NCBI RefSeq assembly: GCF_020700235.1
Contig: NZ_CP085301.1
Coordinates: forward strand, 3,472,001-3,536,000
Origin: Haladaptatus pallidirubidus
Lineage (GTDB): Archaea; Halobacteriota; Halobacteria; Halobacteriales; Haladaptataceae
Direction of reading: 5' to 3'
Length of the DNA stretch: 64,000 nt
The notes under the pieces were generated by a model. The model was not told where the DNA came from and searched no databases. It worked only from the letters and a program-made list of their open reading frames with translations. Position 1 is the first letter of the stretch, and each line of letters begins with the position of its first letter. The position numbers were made by a program, and so were the translations under genes. Positions 53,349 to 61,872 of this stretch are shown piece after piece.

Positions 53349-53960
53349 ATGACACACCACCAGCACGACCAGTCACGTCGCAGTGACGAAGAGAAATCGG
53401 GAATGAAACGTTACGGCGGTCCGCGAGGGCGTGAGCAGGAAGGAGGGAAAGAACGACGGGGACGCGGGCGACAGCGAGGGGGTCAGCGACGGTACGGTCG
53501 CCAACGAGAGCGGGAACGGCAGGAAATGGAGGAAGGCGGGCGGCAAGAGCGACACGAACAGCATCGGCAGACCCACCAACGAGGGCGTGGACGACGGTAT
53601 GGACGACAGCAACAACAGCATCGCCACGAACAGCAGGGACAGCAGCACCGGCAAGGGCAACAGAGGGGACAGCGGTCGGAACACGGCGGGCAAAACCAGT
53701 ACGGCAGTCGCTCCGAGAGCCAGTACAGCCCCGTCCAACAGACGGCGATGCGCGAAGGCCGACAGAGCCGCGAAAATCGACGACAACGACAACAACAGGA
53801 GCGGCGATACGGTCGGCGACGGGGAGAGCACGGACAGCAGCATCAGGGTCAGCAGTTCAGGCACGAACAGCAAGAACACCAAGGCGAGCGCCTGCAAGAA
53901 CAACAGGGACGCCAGCAACGCCACGGTCGCCAACTGCCCCAGCAGCAGAGCGGAGGGTAG
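53349..53960 (+). CDS. Low-complexity Q/R/G/E/H-rich basic protein
   Basis: A 203-residue ORF from ATG 53349 to TAG. The first 20 residues look ordinary (MTHHQHDQSRRSDEEKSG); after that almost every residue is Gln, Arg, Gly, Glu, His or Tyr, with many RGR, RYGR, QQQ and QQH blocks. It is highly basic, the reverse of normal haloarchaeal proteins. All three plus-strand frames and one minus frame stay open for long stretches because of the repeats. I favour this frame because it ends before the next gene; the frame 53431-54114 would overlap it. RNA binding or condensate formation are guesses. Confidence 0.55.
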   Translation: MTHHQHDQSRRSDEEKSGMKRYGGPRGREQEGGKERRGRGRQRGGQRRYGRQRERERQEMEEGGRQERHEQHRQTHQRGRGRRYGRQQQQHRHEQQGQQHRQGQQRGQRSEHGGQNQYGSRSESQYSPVQQTAMREGRQSRENRRQRQQQERRYGRRRGEHGQQHQGQQFRHEQQEHQGERLQEQQGRQQRHGRQLPQQQSGG

Positions 53961-54055
53961 ATACGATTGCTACCTTGCTTTTTCAGCCAGTGCGTTCATG
54001 TCAGCAACCGGTGTAGTGAGCACGCTATGGATTTCGAACTATCGGAGGGAAAACG

Positions 54056-55009
54056 ATGACGCAAATCGGCTACACGCTGTCGAGCGAGGAGCATCATCCG
54101 AACGACCTGGTTGACCACGCGGCCCGCGCTGAAGAGATAGGGTTCGACTTCGCGTCCATCTCCGACCACTACCACCCGTGGATTAGCCAGCAGGGTCACA
54201 GCCCGTTCGTTTGGTCAACCTTAGGTGGTGTTGCCAATGCGACCGACGACCTTCCGGTCGGAGTCGGGGTGAACTGCCCAATCATGCGAATCCATCCGGC
54301 AATCGTCGCGCAGGCGGCCGCGACTGCCGCCGCGATGTTCGAGGGGAATTTTTTCCTCGGCGTCGGGACGGGTGAACGACTGAACGAGCACGTGACCGGC
54401 GAACATTGGCCCGAGCATTCGATCCGTCTCGAAATGCTCGAAGAGGCGGTCGAAATCATTCGAAAACTCTGGCAGGGTGGACAACAGAGTTACTACGGCG
54501 ATTACTTCACGGTCGAAAACGCGCGCCTCTACACGCTTCCAGAGGAACCGCCGGACATCATCGTCTCGGCCTATGGGCCCCGGGCGGCGAAATCCGCCGC
54601 CGAAATCGGCGACGGGTTCTGGAGCGTCGGCCCGCAGGACGTAGTGGAAACGTTCGAGGAGGCCGGTGGCGAGGGGCCGAAGTACAGTCAGATGTCGATT
54701 TGCTACGCCGAAGACGAGGACGAGGCAATCGACACGGCGCTGGAAAACTGGCCGAACACGTCGCTCCCGGGCGAACTCGCCGCCCAGCTCTCCACGCCGA
54801 CGCACTTCGAGCAGGCCAGTCAAATGGTCACCAGAGAGGACATCGCGGAGGGGAGCATCGTCACCGACCCCGACCCCGAGACGCACCTTGAAAACCTCCA
54901 GCAGTTCGTCGACGCGGGGTACGACCACGTGTACGTCCATCAAATCGGCCCGGATCAGGGGGCGTTTTTCGACTTTTACGAGGAAGAGATTTTGCCGGAG
55001 TTCGAGTAA
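54056..55009 (+). CDS. F420-dependent LLM-class oxidoreductase (TIGR03557 / glucose-6-phosphate dehydrogenase-like)
   Basis: A 317-residue luciferase-like TIM-barrel enzyme. SISDHYHPWISQQGHSPF, VGVGVNCPIMRIHPAI and FFLGVGTGERLNEHV match the F420-dependent G6PD-like family TIGR03557, which reduces or oxidises substrates with coenzyme F420. The true substrate in haloarchaea is unknown. It follows the Q/R/G-rich gene by 95 bases; no other F420 gene is in the window. Confidence 0.92.
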   Translation: MTQIGYTLSSEEHHPNDLVDHAARAEEIGFDFASISDHYHPWISQQGHSPFVWSTLGGVANATDDLPVGVGVNCPIMRIHPAIVAQAAATAAAMFEGNFFLGVGTGERLNEHVTGEHWPEHSIRLEMLEEAVEIIRKLWQGGQQSYYGDYFTVENARLYTLPEEPPDIIVSAYGPRAAKSAAEIGDGFWSVGPQDVVETFEEAGGEGPKYSQMSICYAEDEDEAIDTALENWPNTSLPGELAAQLSTPTHFEQASQMVTREDIAEGSIVTDPDPETHLENLQQFVDAGYDHVYVHQIGPDQGAFFDFYEEEILPEFE

Positions 55010-55295
55010 CGAGGGAAGGAGTGAACTGAACCGATTTTTCGAGTGTTTCGATAGGGCAAAAGCGAGTATGAACGTTGCAGATGCTGACGACACACCTACG
55101 AGATACGACGCCGATTTTACTGGAGTAACCACCGCAGAAGTCAGTCGAAACCAGTTTCAGTGACCTGTCGAAGGCGTGGCTTACGCGCATTCGCAGTCAC
55201 TGGTGTAAATCGAAGACCACTACGACCCATTCACCACCTCATCACGTGTTCGCGCACTCGGAACCTATTTGGGCGCGCCGACAGTCGCTTCGGAC

Positions 55296-55940
55296 ATGTT
55301 CGTACTCGTCAACCTGAAAGCGTATCCCTGCGATCCGATCGAAATCGCGGAAGCCGTCCGCGACGTGAGCGACGCGAGCGGCGTTGACATCGCCGTCGCG
55401 CCCCAGACGGCCCACCTCTCGCAAGTCGCGGAAACGGGCGTCGAAACGTGGGGCCAGCACGTCAGCCCCGTCGAACACGGAAGCCACACGGGAAGCACTC
55501 TCGCGGAGGCGGTCGCCGACGCGGGCGCGACCGGGACCATGCTCAACCACTCCGAAAACCGCCTCAAGTTGGCGGACATCGACGCCGGACTGGCGGCCGC
55601 GGAGCGCGTCGGACTCGACACGACCGTTTGTGCGAACAACCCCGAACAGGTCGGTGCGGTCGCCGCACTCGGCCCGGACGCCGTCGCAGTCGAACCGCCG
55701 GAACTCATCGGGACAGGGACACCCGTCAGCAAGGCCGACCCGGACATCGTCACCGATGCCGTGGCCGCGGCGGAAGCGGTGGACGAGAACATAAGCGTCT
55801 TCTGCGGCGCGGGAATCAGCACGGGCGAAGATCTCGTCTCGGCGCGAGAGTTGGGTGCCGAGGGCGTCCTGCTCGCCAGCGGGGTTGCAAAAGCGGACGA
55901 CCCGATCGCCGCTTTGGAAGACCTCGTCGAACCGCTCTAA
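55296..55940 (+). CDS. tpiA: Triosephosphate isomerase (archaeal short type)
   Basis: A 214-residue glycolytic/gluconeogenic enzyme that interconverts dihydroxyacetone phosphate and glyceraldehyde 3-phosphate. Active-site residues are Lys8 (VLVNLKAY), His85 (LNHSENR) and Glu133 ([11 protein letters not shown]); the phosphate loop is [13 protein letters not shown] 55296 (MFVLVNLK) is the usual archaeal start; CCTATTTGGG about 28 bases upstream may be the TATA box. Confidence 0.96.
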   Translation: MFVLVNLKAYPCDPIEIAEAVRDVSDASGVDIAVAPQTAHLSQVAETGVETWGQHVSPVEHGSHTGSTLAEAVADAGATGTMLNHSENRLKLADIDAGLAAAERVGLDTTVCANNPEQVGAVAALGPDAVAVEPPELIGTGTPVSKADPDIVTDAVAAAEAVDENISVFCGAGISTGEDLVSARELGAEGVLLASGVAKADDPIAALEDLVEPL

Positions 55941-55950
55941 GCCGGTTCAA

Positions 55951-55999
55951 TACTATTCCGGTACGATTCCGAACCAGTTCGGTACTATTCCGGTACGAT
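55951..55999. repeat. 17-base perfect direct repeat
   Basis: TACTATTCCGGTACGAT occurs at 55951-55967 and again at 55983-55999, separated by 15 bases that include GAACCAGTTCG. The second copy covers the last codons and stop of the 91-residue gene on the minus strand, so the first copy looks like a duplication of that gene's 3' end between it and tpiA. Confidence 0.85.
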
Positions 56000-56260
56000 A
56001 ACGAAGTGATCTGCATCCTGTTCAACCAGCACCGAGCGTTCCCGCATTTTGACGATGTATCCCGTCACCGTCCGGTCGAGTTCGTGTTCGGATCGAACGC
56101 GGACGAGATTGCCGATTACCTGCGCAGATGGCGGCTTCTGTGCGGCCCCGCAGTCGTAGATAGTGAGAAGCTCGTCGCCCTTCTCGGCCTCGTAAACGAT
56201 GATATGCGCGTGTTGCGGAAGATGCCAGCGACCTTCGCCGACCTGCGCCAGCTTGTTCAT
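55985..56260 (-). CDS. Conserved-looking small protein, unknown function
   Basis: A 91-residue protein (MNKLAQVGEGRWHLPQHAHI start) with beta-rich sequence, HIIVYEAEKGDELLTIYDCG and VTGYIVKMRERSVLVE segments, no membrane helix. Halophile-like composition supports it as real. It is convergent with tpiA and sits 81 bases downstream of dinB on the same strand. Function not recognised. Confidence 0.75.
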   Translation of the reverse strand: MNKLAQVGEGRWHLPQHAHIIVYEAEKGDELLTIYDCGAAQKPPSAQVIGNLVRVRSEHELDRTVTGYIVKMRERSVLVEQDADHFVIVPE

Positions 56261-56340
56261 ATCGGGAGTATGGAGTCGAGCGTAATCAGCGGTCCGAAAG
56301 TGGCGAATCGCGGGTTACAGCACAGATCCGAACTTTCGCG

Positions 56341-57681
56341 TCAGAAGTCGGAAAGCGACACCTGTCCGGAATGAGAGTTTTCCGTTTCTGTTTCGAATTT
56401 TTGCGTCTCGGTTTCACCCGTTTCCGCTCCATCGTCCTCGTCATCGCTCTCGGTTGGCGTCAGTTCTCCGGGCGATGCCTCTCCTTCCGACTTCGCGCTC
56501 CCCGGCGCGTCGAAGCCGTCGAGGCTCGTCTGGTCGATTTCTGTAAACTGGAGGTTCGAAACACGGACGCCGACTTTTCGAACCCGGTCGTCTTCGAACT
56601 CAGTGAGCAAGTCGAGCGCGATTTCCGTGACTAGCTCCGGGTCGTCAACCGGTCCGGGGAGCGACCGTTCCCGGGTGTGCACGTCGAAGGGGGGCGTTAC
56701 GACCTTCATCCCGATGGTTCGGTACATCGCGCTCCGGTCGCGCGCGCGCTCCGCCACGGCGGTCGCCAGCGTTTCGATGCGCGAGCATTTTTCCTCAGAG
56801 TCGCTCGTTGCGCCGGTGAACGCCGATTCGCGGGAGAGACTTTTCGGTCGCCCCCGCGGGGTGATTTCCCGGTCGTCGTCTCCGCGCGCTCGCTGGTAAA
56901 GTTCGCGTCCGCGCTCGCCGAATCGGTCGGCGAGCGCGCGCGGGTCGGCATCGGCCAAATCGCCCGCCGTTTCGATACTCATTTCGCGGAGTTCTCGTGC
57001 CGTGACGGGACCGACGCCGTGAATCTCAGCCACGTTGAGGGGAGCGAGAAAGTCGCGGACGGTTCCGGGTTCCACGACGACTAATCCGTCCGGTTTGTCG
57101 TAGTCGCTGGCGATTTTGGCCGTGCTCATATTCGGGGCGACGCCGACGCTGGCCGGGACGCCGACCTCGCGCTGGATTCGGTTTTTGACGTGTCGTGCGA
57201 ACCCTTCGGCGACCTTCCATGCAGTTCGGTCGGTCACGTCGAGGTAGGCTTCGTCGATGCTCACCTCGCGCACCGTGTCCGCGCAATCGTAGAGGATTGC
57301 GCGCACGTCCTCGCTGACGGATTTGTAAAAGTCGATGTCCACGGGACGGTAGTAGCCTGTTGTATCGGGGGTATCATGACCAGCCGAATCGTTGCCGGAG
57401 TCCTCCGCGCTGTCGTTTCGCGGCAACCGTTCGAGTGCCTTTCTGATGGCTTGTGCGCTCTCAACGCCGTGTTCTCGGGCTTCGTAGCTCGCGGTGGCGA
57501 CCGCGCCGTGTGATTCTCCTTCTTCGTATCCCATCCCGACGACAATCGGTTCACCTGCGAGTTCGGGCTCCCGTAGACGTTCGCAGGCCGCGTAAAAACA
57601 GTCCATATCGACGTGAAACACGATGTGCTCTTCGCGCTCGTCGCCGACGCCGGGTAAGCGTGAACCGCCGCGGTTCGACAT
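56341..57681 (-). CDS. dinB: DNA polymerase IV (Y-family, translesion)
   Basis: A 446-residue lesion-bypass polymerase. Metal ligands are Asp25 and, in SIDEAYLDV, Asp143-Glu144; FHVDMDCFYAACE and VGVAPNMSTAKIASDYDKPDG are family signatures, with a helix-hairpin-helix (VAEIHGVGPVTAREL) and little-finger domain following. Two oddities: an acidic insertion at about 90-108 in the palm (rich in Asp/Ser) and a disordered acidic stretch before the C-terminal PCNA-binding motif QVSLSDF. The insertion is common in haloarchaeal DinB. ATG 57681 used. Confidence 0.95.
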   Translation of the reverse strand: MSNRGGSRLPGVGDEREEHIVFHVDMDCFYAACERLREPELAGEPIVVGMGYEEGESHGAVATASYEAREHGVESAQAIRKALERLPRNDSAEDSGNDSAGHDTPDTTGYYRPVDIDFYKSVSEDVRAILYDCADTVREVSIDEAYLDVTDRTAWKVAEGFARHVKNRIQREVGVPASVGVAPNMSTAKIASDYDKPDGLVVVEPGTVRDFLAPLNVAEIHGVGPVTARELREMSIETAGDLADADPRALADRFGERGRELYQRARGDDDREITPRGRPKSLSRESAFTGATSDSEEKCSRIETLATAVAERARDRSAMYRTIGMKVVTPPFDVHTRERSLPGPVDDPELVTEIALDLLTEFEDDRVRKVGVRVSNLQFTEIDQTSLDGFDAPGSAKSEGEASPGELTPTESDDEDDGAETGETETQKFETETENSHSGQVSLSDF

Positions 57682-57858
57682 CACTCGTGGATTCTCGTGC
57701 CAGTCGAATTAAACTGTGCAAACCGCGGTGGAAGTGTTCGTGGTGTTGGATTCTGCGCGGGAGTGACGAAGGCCAAAAGCACAATATAATGGCGATATGA
57801 GTGCTCTAAAGTGTTTTTCGTCATATTTATTGGGAGATATGTGGTAGCGCAGGACGAG

Positions 57859-58206
57859 ATGGATGATTTCACCGAGCGTGAGTCAAGTATCGACGACCGA
57901 CCTAGTATTCGAGTCGTTAACGCCATCGCAGAACACGAAGAGACGACGCCGACGGAAATCAGGCCGGTTCTCTACGATATTATCGACCCGGATGCGCTCG
58001 ACTCTTTGTTTTCGGAGACGCAACTCGGGAACCCTCGCTCGGACGGACACGTCAGTTTTGAATACGATGGCCACGAGGTGACGGTGTACAGCGACAGCAA
58101 AATCGAGATAGAACCACTTCAGGGAGATTCGACCGAGTCCCCGGAGTCAATCGGTTCTGTGGAATCGTTTTCCTCCTCGTCCGAATCTACCTCGAATGAC
58201 AACTGA
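57859..58206 (+). CDS. HalOD1 output-domain protein
   Basis: A 115-residue protein made of one HalOD1 domain (about 10-85): SIRVVNAIAEHEETTPTEIR, DIIDPDALDSLF and HVSFEYDGHEVTVYSDSKIE in order, followed by a Ser/Glu-rich tail (SVESFSSSSESTS). HalOD1 is a haloarchaea-specific domain thought to act as a signalling output module; stand-alone copies are common and uncharacterised. ATG 57859 chosen over an upstream start. Confidence 0.85.
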   Translation: MDDFTERESSIDDRPSIRVVNAIAEHEETTPTEIRPVLYDIIDPDALDSLFSETQLGNPRSDGHVSFEYDGHEVTVYSDSKIEIEPLQGDSTESPESIGSVESFSSSSESTSNDN

Positions 58207-58411
58207 AGGAGGCTACAGTATCGCGGTCGGGTCGTCCTTCGGAGACGACATCTTCGGTGAGTTTTACAATCGTATTTGAATATAGTAGCTATTCGTCCAT
58301 GCCATCGAATGATTCTCCAGTGACATCTGTCAGTCGCCGATAGATATATACCGATTCCGCCTCTGCACCCGTAGTAGTACAACCGTGGTTAAACTGCCCG
58401 CTGATGAGAGT

Positions 58412-58723
58412 ATGGGAATCGAGATAGAAAACCGTCGAGGCGAGAATCCCGCTGAAACGTCTTCGACTTACGTCTTCGAAATCGAATCGGAAATGACCAA
58501 CGGACACACATGTGCGGGAATCGTGCGCGCCCTTGCGAACGTGATGGACGAACGCCCGAACGAGATGCGGCCCCTTCACGCATTCGTGAACTGTGATGCC
58601 ATCGATGCCCTGTTCCGCACGCGACGATACGGCGAGTCACGCGACAACGTCTCCATGACCTTCCATTACGACGTGTACGAAGTGACGATTGACGCGAGTG
58701 GCAAGGTCGTCGTGAAAGAGTAA
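58412..58723 (+). CDS. HalOD1 output-domain protein (diverged second copy)
   Basis: The protein (103 residues from ATG 58412, or 112 from GTG 58385) has the same domain as its neighbour: GIVRALANVMDERPNEMRPL, VNCDAIDALFRTRR and MTFHYDVYEVTIDASGK. A TATATA box at 58344-58351 would give a 5' leader for either start. The two HalOD1 genes stand about 200 bases apart in the same direction and may be an old tandem duplication. Confidence 0.8.
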   Translation: MGIEIENRRGENPAETSSTYVFEIESEMTNGHTCAGIVRALANVMDERPNEMRPLHAFVNCDAIDALFRTRRYGESRDNVSMTFHYDVYEVTIDASGKVVVKE

Positions 58724-58994
58724 TCGGCGAACGTTGTTCTCACAGTACTCGTTTATTCGTCTTCGAACTGCCCAGTGTAACCAATCGAACTGGAACCGTT
58801 CGGAGACGAACCAAACCCCGTCACACTGAATTCCGACCAACCGTATCATCCGGAACCAACCGGGAACTTCTTCGGATTTTTATTCCTCGAACTGCTACCC
58901 ACCTCCAGATGAGCTACCCGTATCGGAGTCCGATGCGAACGATTGGTTCTCTCCCACATCGCACTGCCAGTGCGTTCCTGGCGGTGAGCCTGCC

Positions 58995-59567
58995 ATGATG
59001 CCGTGGGGTCACGCCGCGTTCGGCTACGTCGTGTACTCGCTCGGCCACCGCATCTGGACGCGCGCGCCGCCCGCCGGTCTCGCGGTGTTCGCCCTCCTCT
59101 TCGGAACGCAGCTACCCGACCTCGTGGATAAAACCCTCTCGTGGGGGCTGCACTTGTTCCCGCAAGGTTACTCCGTCGCCCACTCGGTGTTCGTCGCGGT
59201 GCCGGTCGGACTACTGGTTCTCGCCGCCGCAGTTTACAAGGGTCGGTCTGCGGTCGGTGTGGCGTTCACCGTCGGCTACTGGTCGCACTTGGCCGGCGAC
59301 GTACTCATCCGAATCGTCGGGCGGGACGAGTCGCCATTCGCGCCCGTGCTCTGGCCCGTCGTGACGCTTCCACCCTACGGACACGAGGTATCGCTGTTCG
59401 ACCGCGTGTTTAGCATCATCGGCGCGTTCCTCTACTCGCTCTCGACGGAAACGCAGTTGATGGTGCTCGGCATTTACCTCGCCCCGTACATGCTCGTGTT
59501 CGTCCTCTGGTTGCTCGACGGCGCGCCAATCGTCGCCGAACTTCGGCAAGCGGTCATGGGTCGATAA
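58995..59567 (+). CDS. Membrane-bound metal-dependent hydrolase (YdjM/DUF457-like)
   Basis: A 190-residue membrane protein with four or five helices. The pattern MPWGHAAFGYVVYS at the start, QLPDLVDKTLSW and WSHLAGDVLI match the LexA-regulated membrane hydrolase family (YdjM, DUF457), where the His and Asp residues bind metal. Two ATG codons in a row (58995, 58998) allow either start. Substrate unknown. Confidence 0.88.
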   Translation: MMPWGHAAFGYVVYSLGHRIWTRAPPAGLAVFALLFGTQLPDLVDKTLSWGLHLFPQGYSVAHSVFVAVPVGLLVLAAAVYKGRSAVGVAFTVGYWSHLAGDVLIRIVGRDESPFAPVLWPVVTLPPYGHEVSLFDRVFSIIGAFLYSLSTETQLMVLGIYLAPYMLVFVLWLLDGAPIVAELRQAVMGR

Positions 59568-59639
59568 CGGACCGCCGCGGAGGACACGCTTTACTCCCTT
59601 CGACTGTTCCCTCTCCACCGACCATTCTCCCTTGGACTG

Positions 59640-60968
59640 CTATCGAGTCACCAGCTTGAATGTGTAAAGTCCGGTAAACGTATCGCTCGCGACGACGAGT
59701 TCGCGTTCCGCATCGTACCTTGCCGTCCACGCCATCGGCGGCTCGCCGAGTTGCGCTACCGTGTCGTTCGGTGTGAGCGAATCTATCTCGTCGTCGGTGG
59801 GATACCGGTCAACCGGATTCGGGTTCTTCGGGTCGGTAATATCGTATATCACCACTCCTTCGTGCCAGTCGGCGCTGACGATAAACGTTCGTTCCCCCCA
59901 AGGAACGATGCTGAAATGATGGCCCGTCCAGTCGAAGCGTTCGGCGAAGTCGTCCTCCGCCATGCGCTGTGCGTTCGGCGAGATGGTGAATCCAACCGGA
60001 ATCGGATTCGACAGCGACCCGTCTTTCCATCCGACGTCGAAGACGTGTTTTCCGCCCGGAATCCCCTGCGGTCGCTCGTCACCCACGAGGAGCAACTCTC
60101 GCCGTGGGTCGAAATGTCCGTGGTGTGCGCTCCCGAACGCCTCCTCCCCGACTTGGGCCGTGCTGTACGATTTCCGTTCCAGATAGTCGAACCGGCCGAT
60201 TTCGCTCGGCTTCCATGGTTCGCTCACATCGTAGATGACGATTCCGATGAACTCCCCCGCCTGATAGAAACAACAGAGCACCTCCCGTTCCGGGTCAACC
60301 GTAATGTCGTGGGCTGCCCCCTGAGGGCCGTACTCGCCGAGTTTGTTCGGATTCGTCGGGTCGTTCACACCGTACACGTCGAATCCATTTGTTTCCAGCC
60401 TGTAGTTCACCGTATAGAGAACTGGCTCGGTCGGATGCGGTGTCACGTTGTGCGATTTCTCCTCCGAAATGGTACCGACGACCGTCGGGTTCGCCGGCGA
60501 TCCGTTTTCGTGGCCGTAATCGACGATTTCAAAATTACCGGGATGGTGCCTCTCTATGGCTCGATAGTACAATCCGTCTCGAGAATCGAACTTGACATCT
60601 AAATTCGGCGCGTCGTCCGGATTGTCGAGATAGTGAACCTGTTTCGGGTTGGCGGGGTCGCCGAGATCGATGAGATACGAACCACTGAGACCCCATTTCG
60701 ACCCGACGACGGCGTATTTACCGTCCGCTCGAACCGAAACTTCCGAGTAGCCCCCGCTCGGGGCTTCGTTTCCGGACGGTTGCAGTTGACCGACCTTCTG
60801 TAGAACCATCCGACCGGATCTGTTCTTTTTGCCCGCGGTTGTTTGGGTGTTGGTCGTTTTTCCATCGTCCCTCTTACCGGAGCAACCAGCAAGAAACGTC
60901 CCTGCGAGGGCGGTACCGGAAACTCGGAGTAGCTGTCGACGTGTCTGTAGACGGCGTTCGGGGGGCAT
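59640..60968 (-). CDS. Tat-exported lipoprotein with LVIVD beta-propeller repeats
   Basis: A 442-residue secreted protein. TRRQLLRVSGTALAG followed by lipobox LAGC is a Tat lipoprotein signal. The rest is a repeated unit such as SYLIDLGDPANPKQVHYL, IVIYDVSEPWKPSEIGRF and VVIYDITDPKNPNPVDRY (LVIVD repeats), forming a seven-bladed propeller. Similar proteins are extracellular and of unknown ligand; a His-rich patch (GSAHHGHFDP, WTGHHFSIV) could bind a metal. Confidence 0.88.
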   Translation of the reverse strand: MPPERRLQTRRQLLRVSGTALAGTFLAGCSGKRDDGKTTNTQTTAGKKNRSGRMVLQKVGQLQPSGNEAPSGGYSEVSVRADGKYAVVGSKWGLSGSYLIDLGDPANPKQVHYLDNPDDAPNLDVKFDSRDGLYYRAIERHHPGNFEIVDYGHENGSPANPTVVGTISEEKSHNVTPHPTEPVLYTVNYRLETNGFDVYGVNDPTNPNKLGEYGPQGAAHDITVDPEREVLCCFYQAGEFIGIVIYDVSEPWKPSEIGRFDYLERKSYSTAQVGEEAFGSAHHGHFDPRRELLLVGDERPQGIPGGKHVFDVGWKDGSLSNPIPVGFTISPNAQRMAEDDFAERFDWTGHHFSIVPWGERTFIVSADWHEGVVIYDITDPKNPNPVDRYPTDDEIDSLTPNDTVAQLGEPPMAWTARYDAERELVVASDTFTGLYTFKLVTR

Positions 60969-61158
60969 TGATACTCACTTGAGTACGTTGCACGATAGAC
61001 TCGCACTTTGTTATGGGTTGTCTGACCGGGATACGAAAGCAGCAACTGCTTCCTACTGCGTGATTTCGGCTGAAATCATGTGCAACGGAGGTGGCTCGAT
61101 CGACAGGAGAATTAAAATTTCGATAAATAGCGTGCAGATTGGATGGTCGTTTCGCTGC

Positions 61159-61391
61159 TCACGCGGAGTGAACCTCAATCGAGTAGTACAAGCCGCCAAC
61201 GAACAAGGTTCCGACTATATTGTCGATGATGCTACCAAGAGCATGCCCATTGTCTGCGGATAAACGTAGCCGCCCCCACGTGCTTTGGCGTCCCGATAAA
61301 CGTGATATGCAGGCGCTAGAATGATAGTAAGTAGCAAGACGATAACGCCGATTTCCATACCGCCCGGCACAGGCCCAAACACGGGAATCAT
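61159..61391 (-). pseudogene. Small membrane protein gene broken by a frameshift
   Basis: From ATG 61391 the frame reads MIPVFGPVPGGMEIGVIVLL and VYRDAKARGGG, a typical start for small haloarchaeal membrane proteins, and then runs to an early TAG. In the next frame, ALGSIIDNIVGTLFVGGLYY, the expected second helix, runs to TGA 61159. Adding one base at the G5 run (61273-61277) joins the two into a 77-residue protein with two helices. The reading is by eye and rests on the family's usual plan. Confidence 0.55.
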
Positions 61392-61398
61392 ACGATAG

Positions 61399-61785
61399 TT
61401 TTTGGTCGATTACGGTTTAGCCTTCGGTGATTTTCTCTCAAATGGAAGTAATCACAGCTTCTACAGTGGTCGGTCAGATTTTGTAGTGCTGGCCTATCAA
61501 AAACGGAAACAAGAAAACGAACCGAGTGGGATGAAAGAGAGTCTAACTGACGTGATCATTGGCGAAGTAAAATATACGAAGTCAGAGACGACGTTCTCCC
61601 GTGGCCTACGTGAATTGCTAGAGTATCTATATTTTGCTCGTGAAGCAGATCAGTATCTGTTCAACAATGTAACTCAAGAGTGTCGAATATCGGGACTCCT
61701 CTGCACAGATGGTGTTGCTACAGCGACCCAATCCAGCCAGTCAGTCACTCATCTTACCACAGAAGATCTATCCCAACTATTCTGA
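61399..61785 (+). pseudogene. C-terminal fragment of a PD-(D/E)XK-type nuclease
   Basis: An open frame of about 128 codons with no ATG near its beginning and an in-frame TAG just before it (61396-61398). It contains RSDFVVLAYQ and DVIIGEVKYT, the D and E-x-K pieces of a PD-(D/E)XK nuclease core, then GLRELLEYLYFAREAD. Only the last part of a longer gene appears to remain, so it is likely inactive. Base composition is lower in GC than the housekeeping genes. Confidence 0.65.
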
Positions 61786-61872
61786 ACCGACGAACCACGA
61801 CACTTCAGCCATCACCGGTAGTTCGTCGGTGTGTAGAATCTCCCCAATCTCCTGCGGAGTCACACTGCCCTG

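Noticed and set aside
53373..53933. 186-codon minus-strand frame, extremely Leu/Ser/Pro/Val-rich
   Set aside because: It is the antisense of the CAG/GAG-rich gene on the plus strand; CTG/CTC codons give artificial Leu runs that imitate membrane helices.
53431..54114. 227-codon plus-strand frame, Ser/Asp/Asn/Gly-rich
   Set aside because: It overlaps the first 59 bases of the clear oxidoreductase gene starting at 54056 and is a shifted reading of the same repeats. Not fully excluded, since its acidic composition suits a halophile.
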